This document shows, piece by piece, positions 8,130 to 16,670 of a DNA stretch of 64,000 nucleotides. The DNA is from Thalassotalea euphylliae. GTDB lineage: Bacteria; Pseudomonadota; Gammaproteobacteria; Enterobacterales; Alteromonadaceae. The notes beneath the pieces are model-generated. The model was not told the DNA's origin, made no database searches, and was given only the letters and a program-made list of their open reading frames with translations. Each line of letters opens with the position of its first letter. Position 1 is the first letter of the stretch. The stretch covers positions 3,286,001 through 3,350,000 of the forward strand of contig NZ_QUOU01000001.1 of assembly GCF_003390335.1 (NCBI RefSeq). Direction: 5' to 3'. Position numbers and translations under genes: made by a program.

Positions 8130-9347
8130 ATGGAATGGATCATTGAACACCAGTTACTATTATTAATCCCCATTGTCAGTGCGGTTGTTGGTTGGCTTAC
8201 CAATTATCTCGCCGTAAAAATGATGTTTTACCCCATTCAGTTTGTCGGCATCAAAGCCCCTTATCTTGGCTGGCAAGGATTAATCCCACAAAAACGCAAA
8301 GAAATGGCGGAAATCTCGGTAGATTTACTACTCGGTAAGTTGCTGAGTGTCGAGGATCTTGTTGCCCGCCTAGAGCCAGATAAAATCAGCCAAGCAATCG
8401 AGCGCCGCCTCAAGCAAGTGCTGAGAAAAATCATCAATGACGTGATGCAAGAATCAGCGCCTAAGGTCTGGGCCTCACTGCCAGCACAAGGCAAAAATTT
8501 AGTTTATGCGCGTGTTGAAGCTGACATCCCCAATGTCGTTGAAAAGCTGGTCAGAGATTTTCAACACAATGCAACCGAAATCCTCGATATTAAAGAGTTG
8601 GTCGTTGATTACCTCATCGCTCACCCTGCCCTTATCAACGAAATATTTTTAACCGCAGGCAATAAAGAATTCCCCTTTATTATCCGTTCAGGTTTGTACT
8701 TTGGCTTCCTGCTGGGCATTCCTACCATGGTTAGCTGGTACTTCTTTCAAGATTGGTGGATTTTACCACTTGGCGGACTGCTGGTCGGCTACCTGACCAA
8801 TTGGATCGCACTACAAATCATTTTTGAACCCAAAGACCCAATCAAAATTGGCCCTTGGTCTTTGCAAGGTATGTTTTTAAAGCGCCAAGATGAAGTTGCC
8901 AAAGTCTACTCGCATTTAATTGAGCGCAAGCTGATGAATTCAGAAAACATTATTAGCACAGTGCTGTATGGCTCTGGCGCCGAGCAACTTTGGGAAATTG
9001 TCGAGCTGCATGTCAATGATGCCATAGAGCGTTATGTTGCGATTGGCCAACCCTACATTGGCCTTGGCTTAGGTGCAGATAATTATTTCAAAATGAAAGC
9101 ATTAGCGGTAAAGCGCATCTTTGATAGCTCAGAAAAGTTCTTACTTTATATGCACGACTATGCCGATTCGGCGCTCAATATTGGCGACGACTTGCGTGAG
9201 AAAATGCAGTCGTTATCGCCAGCAGAGTTTGAAAATGTCCTGCGACCAGCGTACAAGCAAGACGAGTGGAAATTGATTGTCACCGGCTCTGTGCTGGGAG
9301 GTTTAGCTGGCGTAATACAACTTATGTATATTTTTATGCCAACGTAA
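8130..9347 (+). CDS. DUF445-family inner-membrane protein
   Basis: 405 aa, DUF445 family; molecular function not established. An internally duplicated membrane motif is visible: GWLTNYLAVKMMF near residues 21-33 and GYLTNWIALQIIF near 220-232, each followed by a short hydrophilic loop with a conserved proline. A third hydrophobic segment (VTGSVLGGLAGVIQLMYIF) ends the protein. The amphipathic middle (about 60-180) would be cytoplasmic or periplasmic. It starts a run of three same-strand genes with a TetR regulator and a WS/DGAT enzyme, so it may be co-regulated with neutral-lipid synthesis. Confidence 0.85.
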   Translation: MEWIIEHQLLLLIPIVSAVVGWLTNYLAVKMMFYPIQFVGIKAPYLGWQGLIPQKRKEMAEISVDLLLGKLLSVEDLVARLEPDKISQAIERRLKQVLRKIINDVMQESAPKVWASLPAQGKNLVYARVEADIPNVVEKLVRDFQHNATEILDIKELVVDYLIAHPALINEIFLTAGNKEFPFIIRSGLYFGFLLGIPTMVSWYFFQDWWILPLGGLLVGYLTNWIALQIIFEPKDPIKIGPWSLQGMFLKRQDEVAKVYSHLIERKLMNSENIISTVLYGSGAEQLWEIVELHVNDAIERYVAIGQPYIGLGLGADNYFKMKALAVKRIFDSSEKFLLYMHDYADSALNIGDDLREKMQSLSPAEFENVLRPAYKQDEWKLIVTGSVLGGLAGVIQLMYIFMPT

Positions 9348-9426
9348 CGCTCAAAGCCTATGCTCAATAAAGGACAGTTGATGATGGCAAAGATGAAATG
9401 GGGGTTCTGATGATGGAGAAAGCACA

Positions 9427-10110
9427 ATGAAAACAGCGGAGAAAATTCTGCTGACAAGCCTAGAGCTTTTTAACCAGCAAGGAGAAGCGAATGTCACCTG
9501 TGTCGACATTGCGCTTGAGTTAGATATTAGCCCAGGCAACCTCTACTATCACTTTCGCGGCAAAGAAGTCATCGTTAATGCACTGTTTGATTTGTACTTG
9601 GCCAGAGCCAGTAAAATTCTCGTTTCCCCGAGCAGTGAAGAACTCAATATCGAGCGCTTTTTTTACTACCTATACTGTTTACTCGATAGCGCACATTTAT
9701 ACCGTTTTATCTATCGCAACCCAACCGATCTCATTCACAAATATCCAACAATTGCCCGTAGCTTCGAAAAACTACTGCACAGTAAAGAGCAGGCATTCGC
9801 TGCCATTCTCGAGCACTTTCAGCAACAAGGTACGTTGCATGTGACCGATTCACAATTGCAATCGCTAACCCAGTTAATCAATTTGGTTTTCACCCAGTCA
9901 CAGAATTATTTTCTGCTAACCAAACATGACGTAGAAAGTGAAGACATTAGCTTTCAAAGCTTATGCTGGATACACCATAGTATCGCCCCGTATTTAACGA
10001 TTGACGAAGCAGCGAAGCACGCGCTGATGGCAAGCATAAAAAGCCAAGCGACGAGCATTAACACCAATGCAGACGGTGCTTTGCGGCAAGAGCCGATACG
10101 CATCGGCTAA
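9427..10110 (+). CDS. TetR/AcrR-family transcriptional regulator
   Basis: 227 aa. The N-terminal helix-turn-helix is typical: AEKILLTSLELFNQQGEANVTCVDIALELDISPGNLYYHFRGKEVIV (residues about 3-50, with the GNLYYHF recognition helix). The remainder is a helical ligand-binding domain of the TetR_C type with no recognisable ligand motif. It lies 79 bases after the DUF445 gene and 89 bases before the WS/DGAT gene on the same strand. A local repressor of this group is the simplest reading. Candidate operators are the dyad at 8046-8063 and, less likely, that at 4527-4539. The ribosome site GGAGAAAG precedes the ATG. Confidence 0.9.
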   Translation: MKTAEKILLTSLELFNQQGEANVTCVDIALELDISPGNLYYHFRGKEVIVNALFDLYLARASKILVSPSSEELNIERFFYYLYCLLDSAHLYRFIYRNPTDLIHKYPTIARSFEKLLHSKEQAFAAILEHFQQQGTLHVTDSQLQSLTQLINLVFTQSQNYFLLTKHDVESEDISFQSLCWIHHSIAPYLTIDEAAKHALMASIKSQATSINTNADGALRQEPIRIG

Positions 10111-10199
10111 GCATGTGGTTATCAAAGAGACAGAAATCAGAACATCAATATTAGCAGGCGTTTTACATGCAGTGAGCCCGTAACAAAGAGGAAGTTATT

Positions 10200-11660
10200 A
10201 TGGCAAAAAGTTTATCCTTACTAGATCGCTCGTTTTGGCTAACCGAGACGATTGATAACCCCAAACACGTTGCGTGTTTACAGATGTTAACTAAGCCAGA
10301 GGGGGCGGCTGACGACTATTGTCAACAGCTTGCCAATAAGTTGCGGCAGCATGACCAAGGGGTTGCACCTTATAATCAACGAGTTGTTGCGTTTGGCCAT
10401 ATCGCGCTGCGGTTTCAGGCGGTAACCAGCCTTAACATGGAATACCATATTAAGTTTCATCAAGTTGAAGATATCAAGGATAAAGTCGCGCTGCACAATT
10501 TCACTGCTAAGCTACACGAGCCTATGCTTGATCGCGATAAGCCGTTGTGGCAACTGCATATTATTGAAGCACCGGATAGCCAAGAGTTTGCCATCTACTT
10601 CAAAATTCATCATATGTATGGCGACGGCGCTTCGCTGATCACTTGGTTACAAGCGGCCTACCCGAAAAGTGCCGACGAAGAGTTTATCCCGTTTTGGGCA
10701 CAGCCCCGAGAATCAAAGCCCAGGGTGGCACAAAATCCATTTGCGGTGGCGATAAAAGCACTGTGGCTCAGTTTGGTCACAGTTGTGAACTTAGGCATTA
10801 TTACCTTCTTCTTGCTACTGAAGATCTTACGCATAAACCCTGTCTATATGCCAATCCCGTTTGCGGGTACTAAAACCATGCTAACCGGCCAAGTCGCTGC
10901 TGGCAGAGTGGTCGCCACCACCCATTTAGATTTTACAGAGGTCAAGAAGTTAGCGATTCAGCTCAGGGCATCCGTGAACGAAGTCTTCCTGTGTTGTTTT
11001 GATATCGGCGTCCATAAATTCCTAAAAGATCACGGTCAGCAATTTGGTCGGCCGCTGATCACGCAAATGCCGATCAACTTGCGCCGTCCAGGAGAGGCCG
11101 CTGGAGGTAATAAAATTGCCATTTTGCCGGTACAGCTTGCTTACGGCCAAAAAGACCCCTATCGCCGTTTGCGTCAAATTATTGAGAATCACAGCATAGT
11201 GAAAAAAGTAGCACGCCGTATTAACCCAGCGGCACTCACGGCTTACACTATAGTGATCCAAGGGTTTGCGCTAATTTTTGAAGCGTTAAAGCTGTCGGAT
11301 TGGCACCGCCCCATTGGTAATATTCTAATTTCCAATGTACCGGGCCCACGACAAGATCTTTACTTTGGGGGCAGTCGCGTTAATAACTTTTACCCAATCT
11401 CGGTATTAACACCGGGTGGTGGCGTTAACATCACGCTACTGACTTACCGTGATAAAGCGGAAATTGGTTTAGTATGCTCAGACAGAAAAATTAAATCACT
11501 TGAGCCGCTTGCTAGCTATTTCCAAGAAGCATTTGAACTATTATCAGACAGTGTTAACAATCCTGACTTAACCACTGACGATCTCGGCGAGTTAGCCAGA
11601 TTTGGTTCACAATGTGTGATTGAAGAAGAATTTCAAGACAACAAAATTAATGTCGCATAA
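10200..11660 (+). CDS. Wax ester synthase / acyl-CoA:diacylglycerol acyltransferase (WS/DGAT)
   Basis: 486 aa. Enzymes of this family esterify fatty alcohols or diacylglycerol with acyl-CoA to make wax esters or triacylglycerols. The condensing motif HHxxxDG is intact (HHMYGDG, 137-143). Other family hallmarks are the N-terminal LSLLDRSFWL, DKPLWQLHI (113-121), the C-terminal NVPGPRQDLYF and the GGGVNITLLTY stretch. A hydrophobic helix (about 190-208) suggests membrane or granule association. Length is normal for the family. A ribosome site (GAGGAAG) precedes the ATG. Together with phasins and patatin it suggests neutral-lipid storage. Confidence 0.92.
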   Translation: MAKSLSLLDRSFWLTETIDNPKHVACLQMLTKPEGAADDYCQQLANKLRQHDQGVAPYNQRVVAFGHIALRFQAVTSLNMEYHIKFHQVEDIKDKVALHNFTAKLHEPMLDRDKPLWQLHIIEAPDSQEFAIYFKIHHMYGDGASLITWLQAAYPKSADEEFIPFWAQPRESKPRVAQNPFAVAIKALWLSLVTVVNLGIITFFLLLKILRINPVYMPIPFAGTKTMLTGQVAAGRVVATTHLDFTEVKKLAIQLRASVNEVFLCCFDIGVHKFLKDHGQQFGRPLITQMPINLRRPGEAAGGNKIAILPVQLAYGQKDPYRRLRQIIENHSIVKKVARRINPAALTAYTIVIQGFALIFEALKLSDWHRPIGNILISNVPGPRQDLYFGGSRVNNFYPISVLTPGGGVNITLLTYRDKAEIGLVCSDRKIKSLEPLASYFQEAFELLSDSVNNPDLTTDDLGELARFGSQCVIEEEFQDNKINVA

Positions 11661-11730
11661 CGCGTACATAACACGTGTTAGTGACCTTGAAACAACACAG
11701 GCATTAACTTTGCCGCTTCCTGAATTTGAT

Positions 11731-11759
11731 AGGGTTAACTTAGGTTAACCCTATTTTTT
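11731..11759 (+). terminator. Terminator shared by convergent genes
   Basis: AGGGTTAAC (11731-11739) pairs with GTTAACCCT (11744-11752) across a four-base loop, followed by ATTTTTT. It ends the WS/DGAT gene; the stop codon of the convergent gene begins in the T run. Confidence 0.8.
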
Positions 11760-12498
11760 AGTCTAGATGAAACTTAAACACTAAGTGCCCATCCTCAACT
11801 GCAATATGCTGTCCGTATTCAGCAAATATCTGCTCTTCAAAATCACTTTCGTCTAGCTCATAAAACCAATCCTCTTGCTCGACTTTATCGATCAGGATAT
11901 TTTCTATTTCCGGTTTGTGATAATCGAGCACGCGTTGTTTACTGCCCGACGAGTACAGACTTAAATAACTCAACAGCTCGTTAGGCACGACTCCTTTAAG
12001 CAGCGAAAAAGTTAATTGCACTGTGCTTAGCAACAAGTATTTGAATGGCTTTGGCATAAACAAGGTCACTAAATCTGTCGTTGAGCCGATAAAGGCATAG
12101 TCGTCATTCACTAAGCGGATCTCCGCCAGTTGCATATCTCGAATACGTATCACTCGCTCTTGGGTATCAAAGTAAGGCAGTACACTACCCGTTGCGACTA
12201 AATGGGCGCGATAAATATCACGCTGTGCGACACGAATACTCATGGCACAAAAAAGCTGAATATGCAGTTTGTCTTGCGCCAACGGCATCGTCAGCTCAGC
12301 ATTAAGTATTGTCAGCTCTCCCTGACTATTGGCAATAGGTAATGGGATCGTTTGCGGAAAATTCGCCGCAAGCAACTCATTTAACTCATCCTGGCTATAG
12401 CGAGCGGCTTTGAGCCACTTAAAGCGCATCGCGAGCTTAATGGCCAGTCGAGTAAAATATAGTTTGCATTTTTGCCAATGAGTTTGTTGTTCCTGCAC
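11758..12498 (-). CDS. Conserved hypothetical protein, DUF1439/YceB-like
   Basis: 246 aa, not confidently recognised. The order of features resembles the DUF1439 (YceB) lipid-binding-like fold: an early 'ELNELLAANFPQTIPL' segment, alternating beta strands (GELTILNAELTMPL, KLHIQLFCAMSI, HLVATGSVLPYF, VIRIRDMQLAEIRL), then helices and a terminal 'HIAVEDGHLVFKF' strand. YceB is a lipoprotein, whereas this protein has no lipobox or clear signal peptide, only a basic amphipathic N terminus (CKLYFTRLAIKLAMRFKWLK). It shares a terminator with the convergent WS/DGAT gene. Confidence 0.45.
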   Translation of the reverse strand: MQEQQTHWQKCKLYFTRLAIKLAMRFKWLKAARYSQDELNELLAANFPQTIPLPIANSQGELTILNAELTMPLAQDKLHIQLFCAMSIRVAQRDIYRAHLVATGSVLPYFDTQERVIRIRDMQLAEIRLVNDDYAFIGSTTDLVTLFMPKPFKYLLLSTVQLTFSLLKGVVPNELLSYLSLYSSGSKQRVLDYHKPEIENILIDKVEQEDWFYELDESDFEEQIFAEYGQHIAVEDGHLVFKFHLD

Positions 12499-12824
12499 AG
12501 TCCGACCGTTATCGAAATAAGACTAACCTCATGATACTAAATCAATTTTGATTGGGATATCGTCAATCGAGTGATTTTCGGTATTTCTCTAGACACTGCG
12601 ACATTGCAAACAAGGGACTGTGTGGTTTGCAATAAATGAAGAAGGCAATAAATGAAGCAGGCAATAAGCTGTGCTGAATATTGAATGGAGATAGTTGTTA
12701 AAAAGCCCTGAGCCTAATGTAAATGGGGCTAACAGGGCTAATATAGGGCCTATTATCAACCTTATCAGTAATAAAATTAACGCACTAAACCGCTACGCTT
12801 TTTAAGGGCGAAATGCTAATGCAG
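12499..12824. other. 326-base intergenic region with 16-bp direct repeats
   Basis: No gene seen. GCAATAAATGAAGAAG (12629-12644) and GCAATAAATGAAGCAG (12645-12660), followed by a partial GCAATAAG, form a short tandem repeat. Nothing else structured is apparent between this minus-strand gene start and the fabB stop. Confidence 0.6.
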
Positions 12825-14039
12825 CTATGCTTGATATTTTTTCATCACAAGTGTTGAGTTAGTACCACCAAAGCCAAAACTGTTTGACATCACCAAGTTC
12901 AATTCAGCGTCTTGTACTTGAGTAACAATGTTCAAGCCTTGTGCTTCTTCATCTAGGTTGTTGACATTGATTGACGGCGCAACAAAATTGTTTTCCATCA
13001 TCAAAATTGAATAAATGGCTTCGTGCACGCCAGCAGCGCCAAGTGCGTGTCCGGTCATAGCTTTAGTCGCACTGAGCATCGGCGACTTATCGCCAAACAC
13101 TTGCTGAATCGCACCAAGTTCCTTGACATCACCTACAGGCGTTGATGTGCCATGGGTGTTTAGGTAATCAATTTCACCTTCTACACCTTGCATGGCCATT
13201 TCCATACAACGCACGGCGCCTTCACCACTCGGTGCCACCATGTCATAGCCGTCAGAAGTTGCGCCATAGCCTACAATCTCGGCGTAGATGTGTGCGCCAC
13301 GCGCAAGGGCGTGTTCAAGCTCTTCAACTACGACCATACCGCCGCCGCCAGAAATAACAAAACCATCGCGATCCGCATCATAAGTGCGTGATGCTTGCTC
13401 TGGTGTTTCATTATATTTAGTTGATAACGCGCCCATACCATCAAACATCATGGCGAGAGACCAATCCACTTCTTCACCACCGCCAGCAAATACGATGTCT
13501 TGTTTGCCTAGCTGAATAAGCTCCATTGCATGACCAATACAGTGTGCAGATGTTGCACACGCTGAACTAATTGAATAGTTAACACCTAGAATTTTAAACG
13601 GTGTCGCTAAACACGCCGAAATTGTGCTCGACATGGTTTTCGGCACGGCGTAAGGGCCAACACGTTTAACGCCTTTCTCGCGCAAGGTATCAGTAGAAGC
13701 GACAACGTTTGCCGAAGATGCACCACCCGAGCCAGCAACAATACCCGTTCGAATATTAGAAACCTGCTCAGGTGTTAATTTCGCGTCTTCAATGGCTTGG
13801 TCCATGGCGATGTATGCGTACGCAGAAGCATCTCCCATAAAACGCATCGCTTTGCGATCAATGTGGTCCTTTAATGTAATTTCTGGCTTGCCCCATACTT
13901 GGCTGCGCAGTCCAACGTCAGCAAAGCTTTCTGAACGGGAAATACCCGAGCGCCCTTCTTTTAAAGAAGCTAATACTTCCTTGGCGTCATTACCGATACT
14001 TGATACGACACCCAATCCTGTGATCACGACACGTTTCAT
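12825..14039 (-). CDS. fabB: Beta-ketoacyl-ACP synthase I
   Basis: 404 aa. It elongates acyl-ACP with malonyl-ACP and is needed for unsaturated fatty-acid synthesis. KAS catalytic triad: C161 in SISSACATSAHC, His in NTHGTSTPVGD (about 297) and His in KAMTGHALGAAG (about 332). The C-terminal loop NSFGFGGTNSTLV is also typical. Length matches FabB. The plus-strand neighbour mnmC is divergent, and the 241-base gap carries candidate FabR and FadR sites, consistent with E. coli fabB control. Confidence 0.96.
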   Translation of the reverse strand: MKRVVITGLGVVSSIGNDAKEVLASLKEGRSGISRSESFADVGLRSQVWGKPEITLKDHIDRKAMRFMGDASAYAYIAMDQAIEDAKLTPEQVSNIRTGIVAGSGGASSANVVASTDTLREKGVKRVGPYAVPKTMSSTISACLATPFKILGVNYSISSACATSAHCIGHAMELIQLGKQDIVFAGGGEEVDWSLAMMFDGMGALSTKYNETPEQASRTYDADRDGFVISGGGGMVVVEELEHALARGAHIYAEIVGYGATSDGYDMVAPSGEGAVRCMEMAMQGVEGEIDYLNTHGTSTPVGDVKELGAIQQVFGDKSPMLSATKAMTGHALGAAGVHEAIYSILMMENNFVAPSINVNNLDEEAQGLNIVTQVQDAELNLVMSNSFGFGGTNSTLVMKKYQA

Positions 14040-14100
14040 TTATTTAAACCATCATTATTTTTGAAAAACGGGCATATCATAACGAGTTTTTTTCAACAGG

Positions 14101-14129
14101 CTGGTCTATCCAGTGTACAAATGTACGCT
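14101..14129 (-). promoter_or_regulatory. Candidate FadR (14101-14113) and FabR (14112-14129) sites upstream of fabB
   Basis: AGTGTACA-AA-TGTACGCT (14112-14129) is a near-perfect dyad of the FabR-box type (AGCGTACA...TGTACGCT-like). Abutting it, CTGGTC-T-ATCCAG (14101-14113) resembles the FadR consensus CTGGTC-N-GACCAG at 10 of 12 arm positions. They lie 62-90 bases upstream of the fabB start. In E. coli fabB is activated by FadR and repressed by FabR; applying this here is inference. Confidence 0.5.
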
Positions 14130-14280
14130 GAATAATTTTCATCCATAACCTGATGGCCTCATTTGATGAGCTCGGCTTAGACTAAGCCCAAACAAACGAA
14201 AACGCACTGCAACGATTGATTACCCATGACTTTGTCATTTGTTACGCGGTAAAATGGCAATAAGATCGACCTAATACCAA

Positions 14281-16314
14281 TTGTTTACCGTGACCCAAGC
14301 TAACGATAATCACACTAAGCCTAGCTCTTTTCAAGCCATAACCTACCAAGATAATGGTGCCCCATATTCATTACAGTTTGACGATATTTATTTTGATACT
14401 GAATCGGGCTGCCAGCAAAGTGAGCAGGTTTTTATCCGTGGTAATCAAATTCCCGAGCGGCTGCTCAATCCAAATACCCCGCTAATTATCGGGGAAACGG
14501 GCTTTGGTACAGGCTTAAATTTCTTTCTTACTGCCGCCAAAATGCAGCAAGCGATCGAGCAATATGGCATTGATAAAGTTACAGATGTGCACTTTATTAG
14601 CGTCGAAAAATACCCTTTATCTCGCGCTAATATTGCGAAAAGCTTAACCATGTGGGCTGACCTTGAGCCACTGATCAAAGCCGCGCTTGAGCAATACCCT
14701 GAATCGCCTGCGCAGCAATGCCAAATTTCACTATTGGGTGGCAAACTCAAGCTCACCATCTTATTTGACGATGCAGCCCAAGCATTTGCCAACTTAACAC
14801 TGAGCTCGGCAGCAAAAATTAATGCTTGGTACTTGGATGGCTTTTCGCCGTCACAAAATTCAGACATGTGGAGCGAGGCCGTATTTGCGCAAATAGCGCG
14901 CTTATCGGCAGACGATGCCACGCTCGCCACCTTTACCGTGGCAGGATTTGTCCGTCGCCGATTAACCGCCGTGGGCTTTCGCGTCGCCAAAAGGGCAACC
15001 GCAGGAAAGAAAAAACAAACCTTAGTGGCTAAATTCCAACAATCCCCCAATACCCCAAAAGGCTACTTATTGCGTCCAATGCAAAATAAAGCCCAACATG
15101 TGACGATTATCGGCGGCGGTATTGCCGCCGCTTGTTTAACTTACCAGCTGGCGCAGCAAGGCGTAAAAGTCACTGTAGTTTGCAAAGATGAGGCTATCGC
15201 GCAAGGGGCATCGAGCAATGCGATTGGCGCGCTTTATCCCCTTATTCATCTGCAACAGGATGAGATTAGTGAGTTTTATGTTCATGCATTAGCGCGCGCC
15301 CGTGAGTTTTACGATCAGTTACTCGCCGATGGTTATCAATTTTCGCATCAATGGTGTGGTTTATTAGAGCTTTCATATAAAAAGACACTGCAACAAAGGC
15401 AACAGAAATTTGCGCAAGCCCCCGTTTGGCCGCAAGATATTATTCACAGCTTAAATGCCGAGCAGGCTTCCCAAAAAGCAGGGGTCACGCTTGAAAATGG
15501 CGGTATGTTCATTCCACAAGCGGGATGGATCGCACCTGCCGAGTTAGTCAATGCCCTGTTCAATGCTGCCTGTGAGCTTGGTCAAGTAAAAATTCGCACC
15601 AGTACTGATGTTGAAACACTTACCCAGCTGGCGGACAACCGTTGGCAGTTGAACACGAGTAAAGGTCAATTTATCGCCTCAATATTAGTTATTTGCGGTG
15701 GCGCTGATAGCGACAAGCTATCGCCAATTAGCGAATTACCTCAGTATCCGGTGCGTGGTCAAGTATCTGAGGTCGCTATTGCTAGCCCCGATCATCAATT
15801 AAGGACAGTGATCTGCCACAAGGGCTATATGACGCCAGCCAATAAAGGGAAGTTTTGTATTGGTGCCACGTTTGACAAACACGACCGAGATATCAGCGCT
15901 CGCACCGCCGATGATGAATACAACATCAACATGATTCGCGAGAGCTTACCTGAGCTTGCCCCCATTAGCGCGACCAATATTGTCGGTCAAAAAGCGCGGT
16001 TAAGGGCGATGACCCCAGATCATTTACCGATTGCTGGGCCTATGCCTAAAACACAAGAATATCCGGCGATTTATGGCAAACTTGCCAAGGATAAAAACTG
16101 GCAGATCAAGGCACCTGCACCATATTATGCCAACCTCTATGTAATGTCTGGTTTGGGGGCAAGAGGGCTGTGCTCTGCGCCACTGGTTAGTGACATGCTG
16201 GTTGCCGATTTATGCAATCTGCCCTACCCACTTGCCAGTAAGATGCGCTTTAATTTGGCGGCTAACCGCTTTGTGATCAAAGATATTATTAAAGGCAAAT
16301 TTGCCGTTAGCTAG
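14281..16314 (+). CDS. mnmC: Bifunctional tRNA mnm5s2U biosynthesis protein MnmC
   Basis: 677 aa. The FAD-dependent C-terminal domain removes carboxymethyl from cmnm5s2U34 and the N-terminal SAM-dependent domain methylates the product to mnm5s2U in tRNAs. The methyltransferase half (1 to about 250) has GETGFGTGLNFF (SAM loop) and AWYLDGFSPSQN. The oxidoreductase half starts with VTIIGGGIAAACLTYQLA (about 274) and ends with MSGLGARGLCSAPL. Full length. The first codon is TTG at 14281 (GTG at 14290 is possible); neither has a strong ribosome site, so the exact N terminus is uncertain. The fabB-mnmC-yfcL-epmC neighbourhood matches E. coli. Confidence 0.94.
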   Translation: MFTVTQANDNHTKPSSFQAITYQDNGAPYSLQFDDIYFDTESGCQQSEQVFIRGNQIPERLLNPNTPLIIGETGFGTGLNFFLTAAKMQQAIEQYGIDKVTDVHFISVEKYPLSRANIAKSLTMWADLEPLIKAALEQYPESPAQQCQISLLGGKLKLTILFDDAAQAFANLTLSSAAKINAWYLDGFSPSQNSDMWSEAVFAQIARLSADDATLATFTVAGFVRRRLTAVGFRVAKRATAGKKKQTLVAKFQQSPNTPKGYLLRPMQNKAQHVTIIGGGIAAACLTYQLAQQGVKVTVVCKDEAIAQGASSNAIGALYPLIHLQQDEISEFYVHALARAREFYDQLLADGYQFSHQWCGLLELSYKKTLQQRQQKFAQAPVWPQDIIHSLNAEQASQKAGVTLENGGMFIPQAGWIAPAELVNALFNAACELGQVKIRTSTDVETLTQLADNRWQLNTSKGQFIASILVICGGADSDKLSPISELPQYPVRGQVSEVAIASPDHQLRTVICHKGYMTPANKGKFCIGATFDKHDRDISARTADDEYNINMIRESLPELAPISATNIVGQKARLRAMTPDHLPIAGPMPKTQEYPAIYGKLAKDKNWQIKAPAPYYANLYVMSGLGARGLCSAPLVSDMLVADLCNLPYPLASKMRFNLAANRFVIKDIIKGKFAVS

Positions 16315-16583
16315 GTATTAAAGCTCGGTATAAGTGACTGCCAGTAGTTACTCACGATCACCTGATCTTGCGGCGACAGCTCCGCTTTTGCCCGAGCCAA
16401 CTGTGCAGTGACTTCATTTGCCATCTGCGCCGTAAGCGGTTGAGACTCATCACCCGTTTGTGCCGCGATAAGCGCAATAAATCCACGAATATAACTGGAC
16501 GCAAACAAGGTATCAGCATCGGCTTCAGCTTCTGCTAACAGGTCAAAATGAAAATATAGATCGGTAAGGTTTGTAAACTGCAC
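16311..16583 (-). CDS. yfcL: YfcL-family protein
   Basis: 90 aa; function unknown. LFASSYIRGFIALIAA and LSPQDQVIVSNYWQSL match the E. coli YfcL pattern (LFASGYLRGHL..., LSPRDQALV...). The start chosen is GTG at 16583, preceded by GGAG at seven bases. It gives a length like the 92-residue E. coli protein. A 22-residue longer ATG form exists but would add a non-conserved N terminus. The stop overlaps the end of convergent mnmC by four bases. Confidence 0.75.
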   Translation of the reverse strand: MQFTNLTDLYFHFDLLAEAEADADTLFASSYIRGFIALIAAQTGDESQPLTAQMANEVTAQLARAKAELSPQDQVIVSNYWQSLIPSFNT

Positions 16584-16670
16584 AAAGACACTCCAAAAGG
16601 GTATGTTCAACAATGAACGTAACGTACGCAAGAGACTTGCATTAATCAAAATGGTAATGAAAAAACCTAG

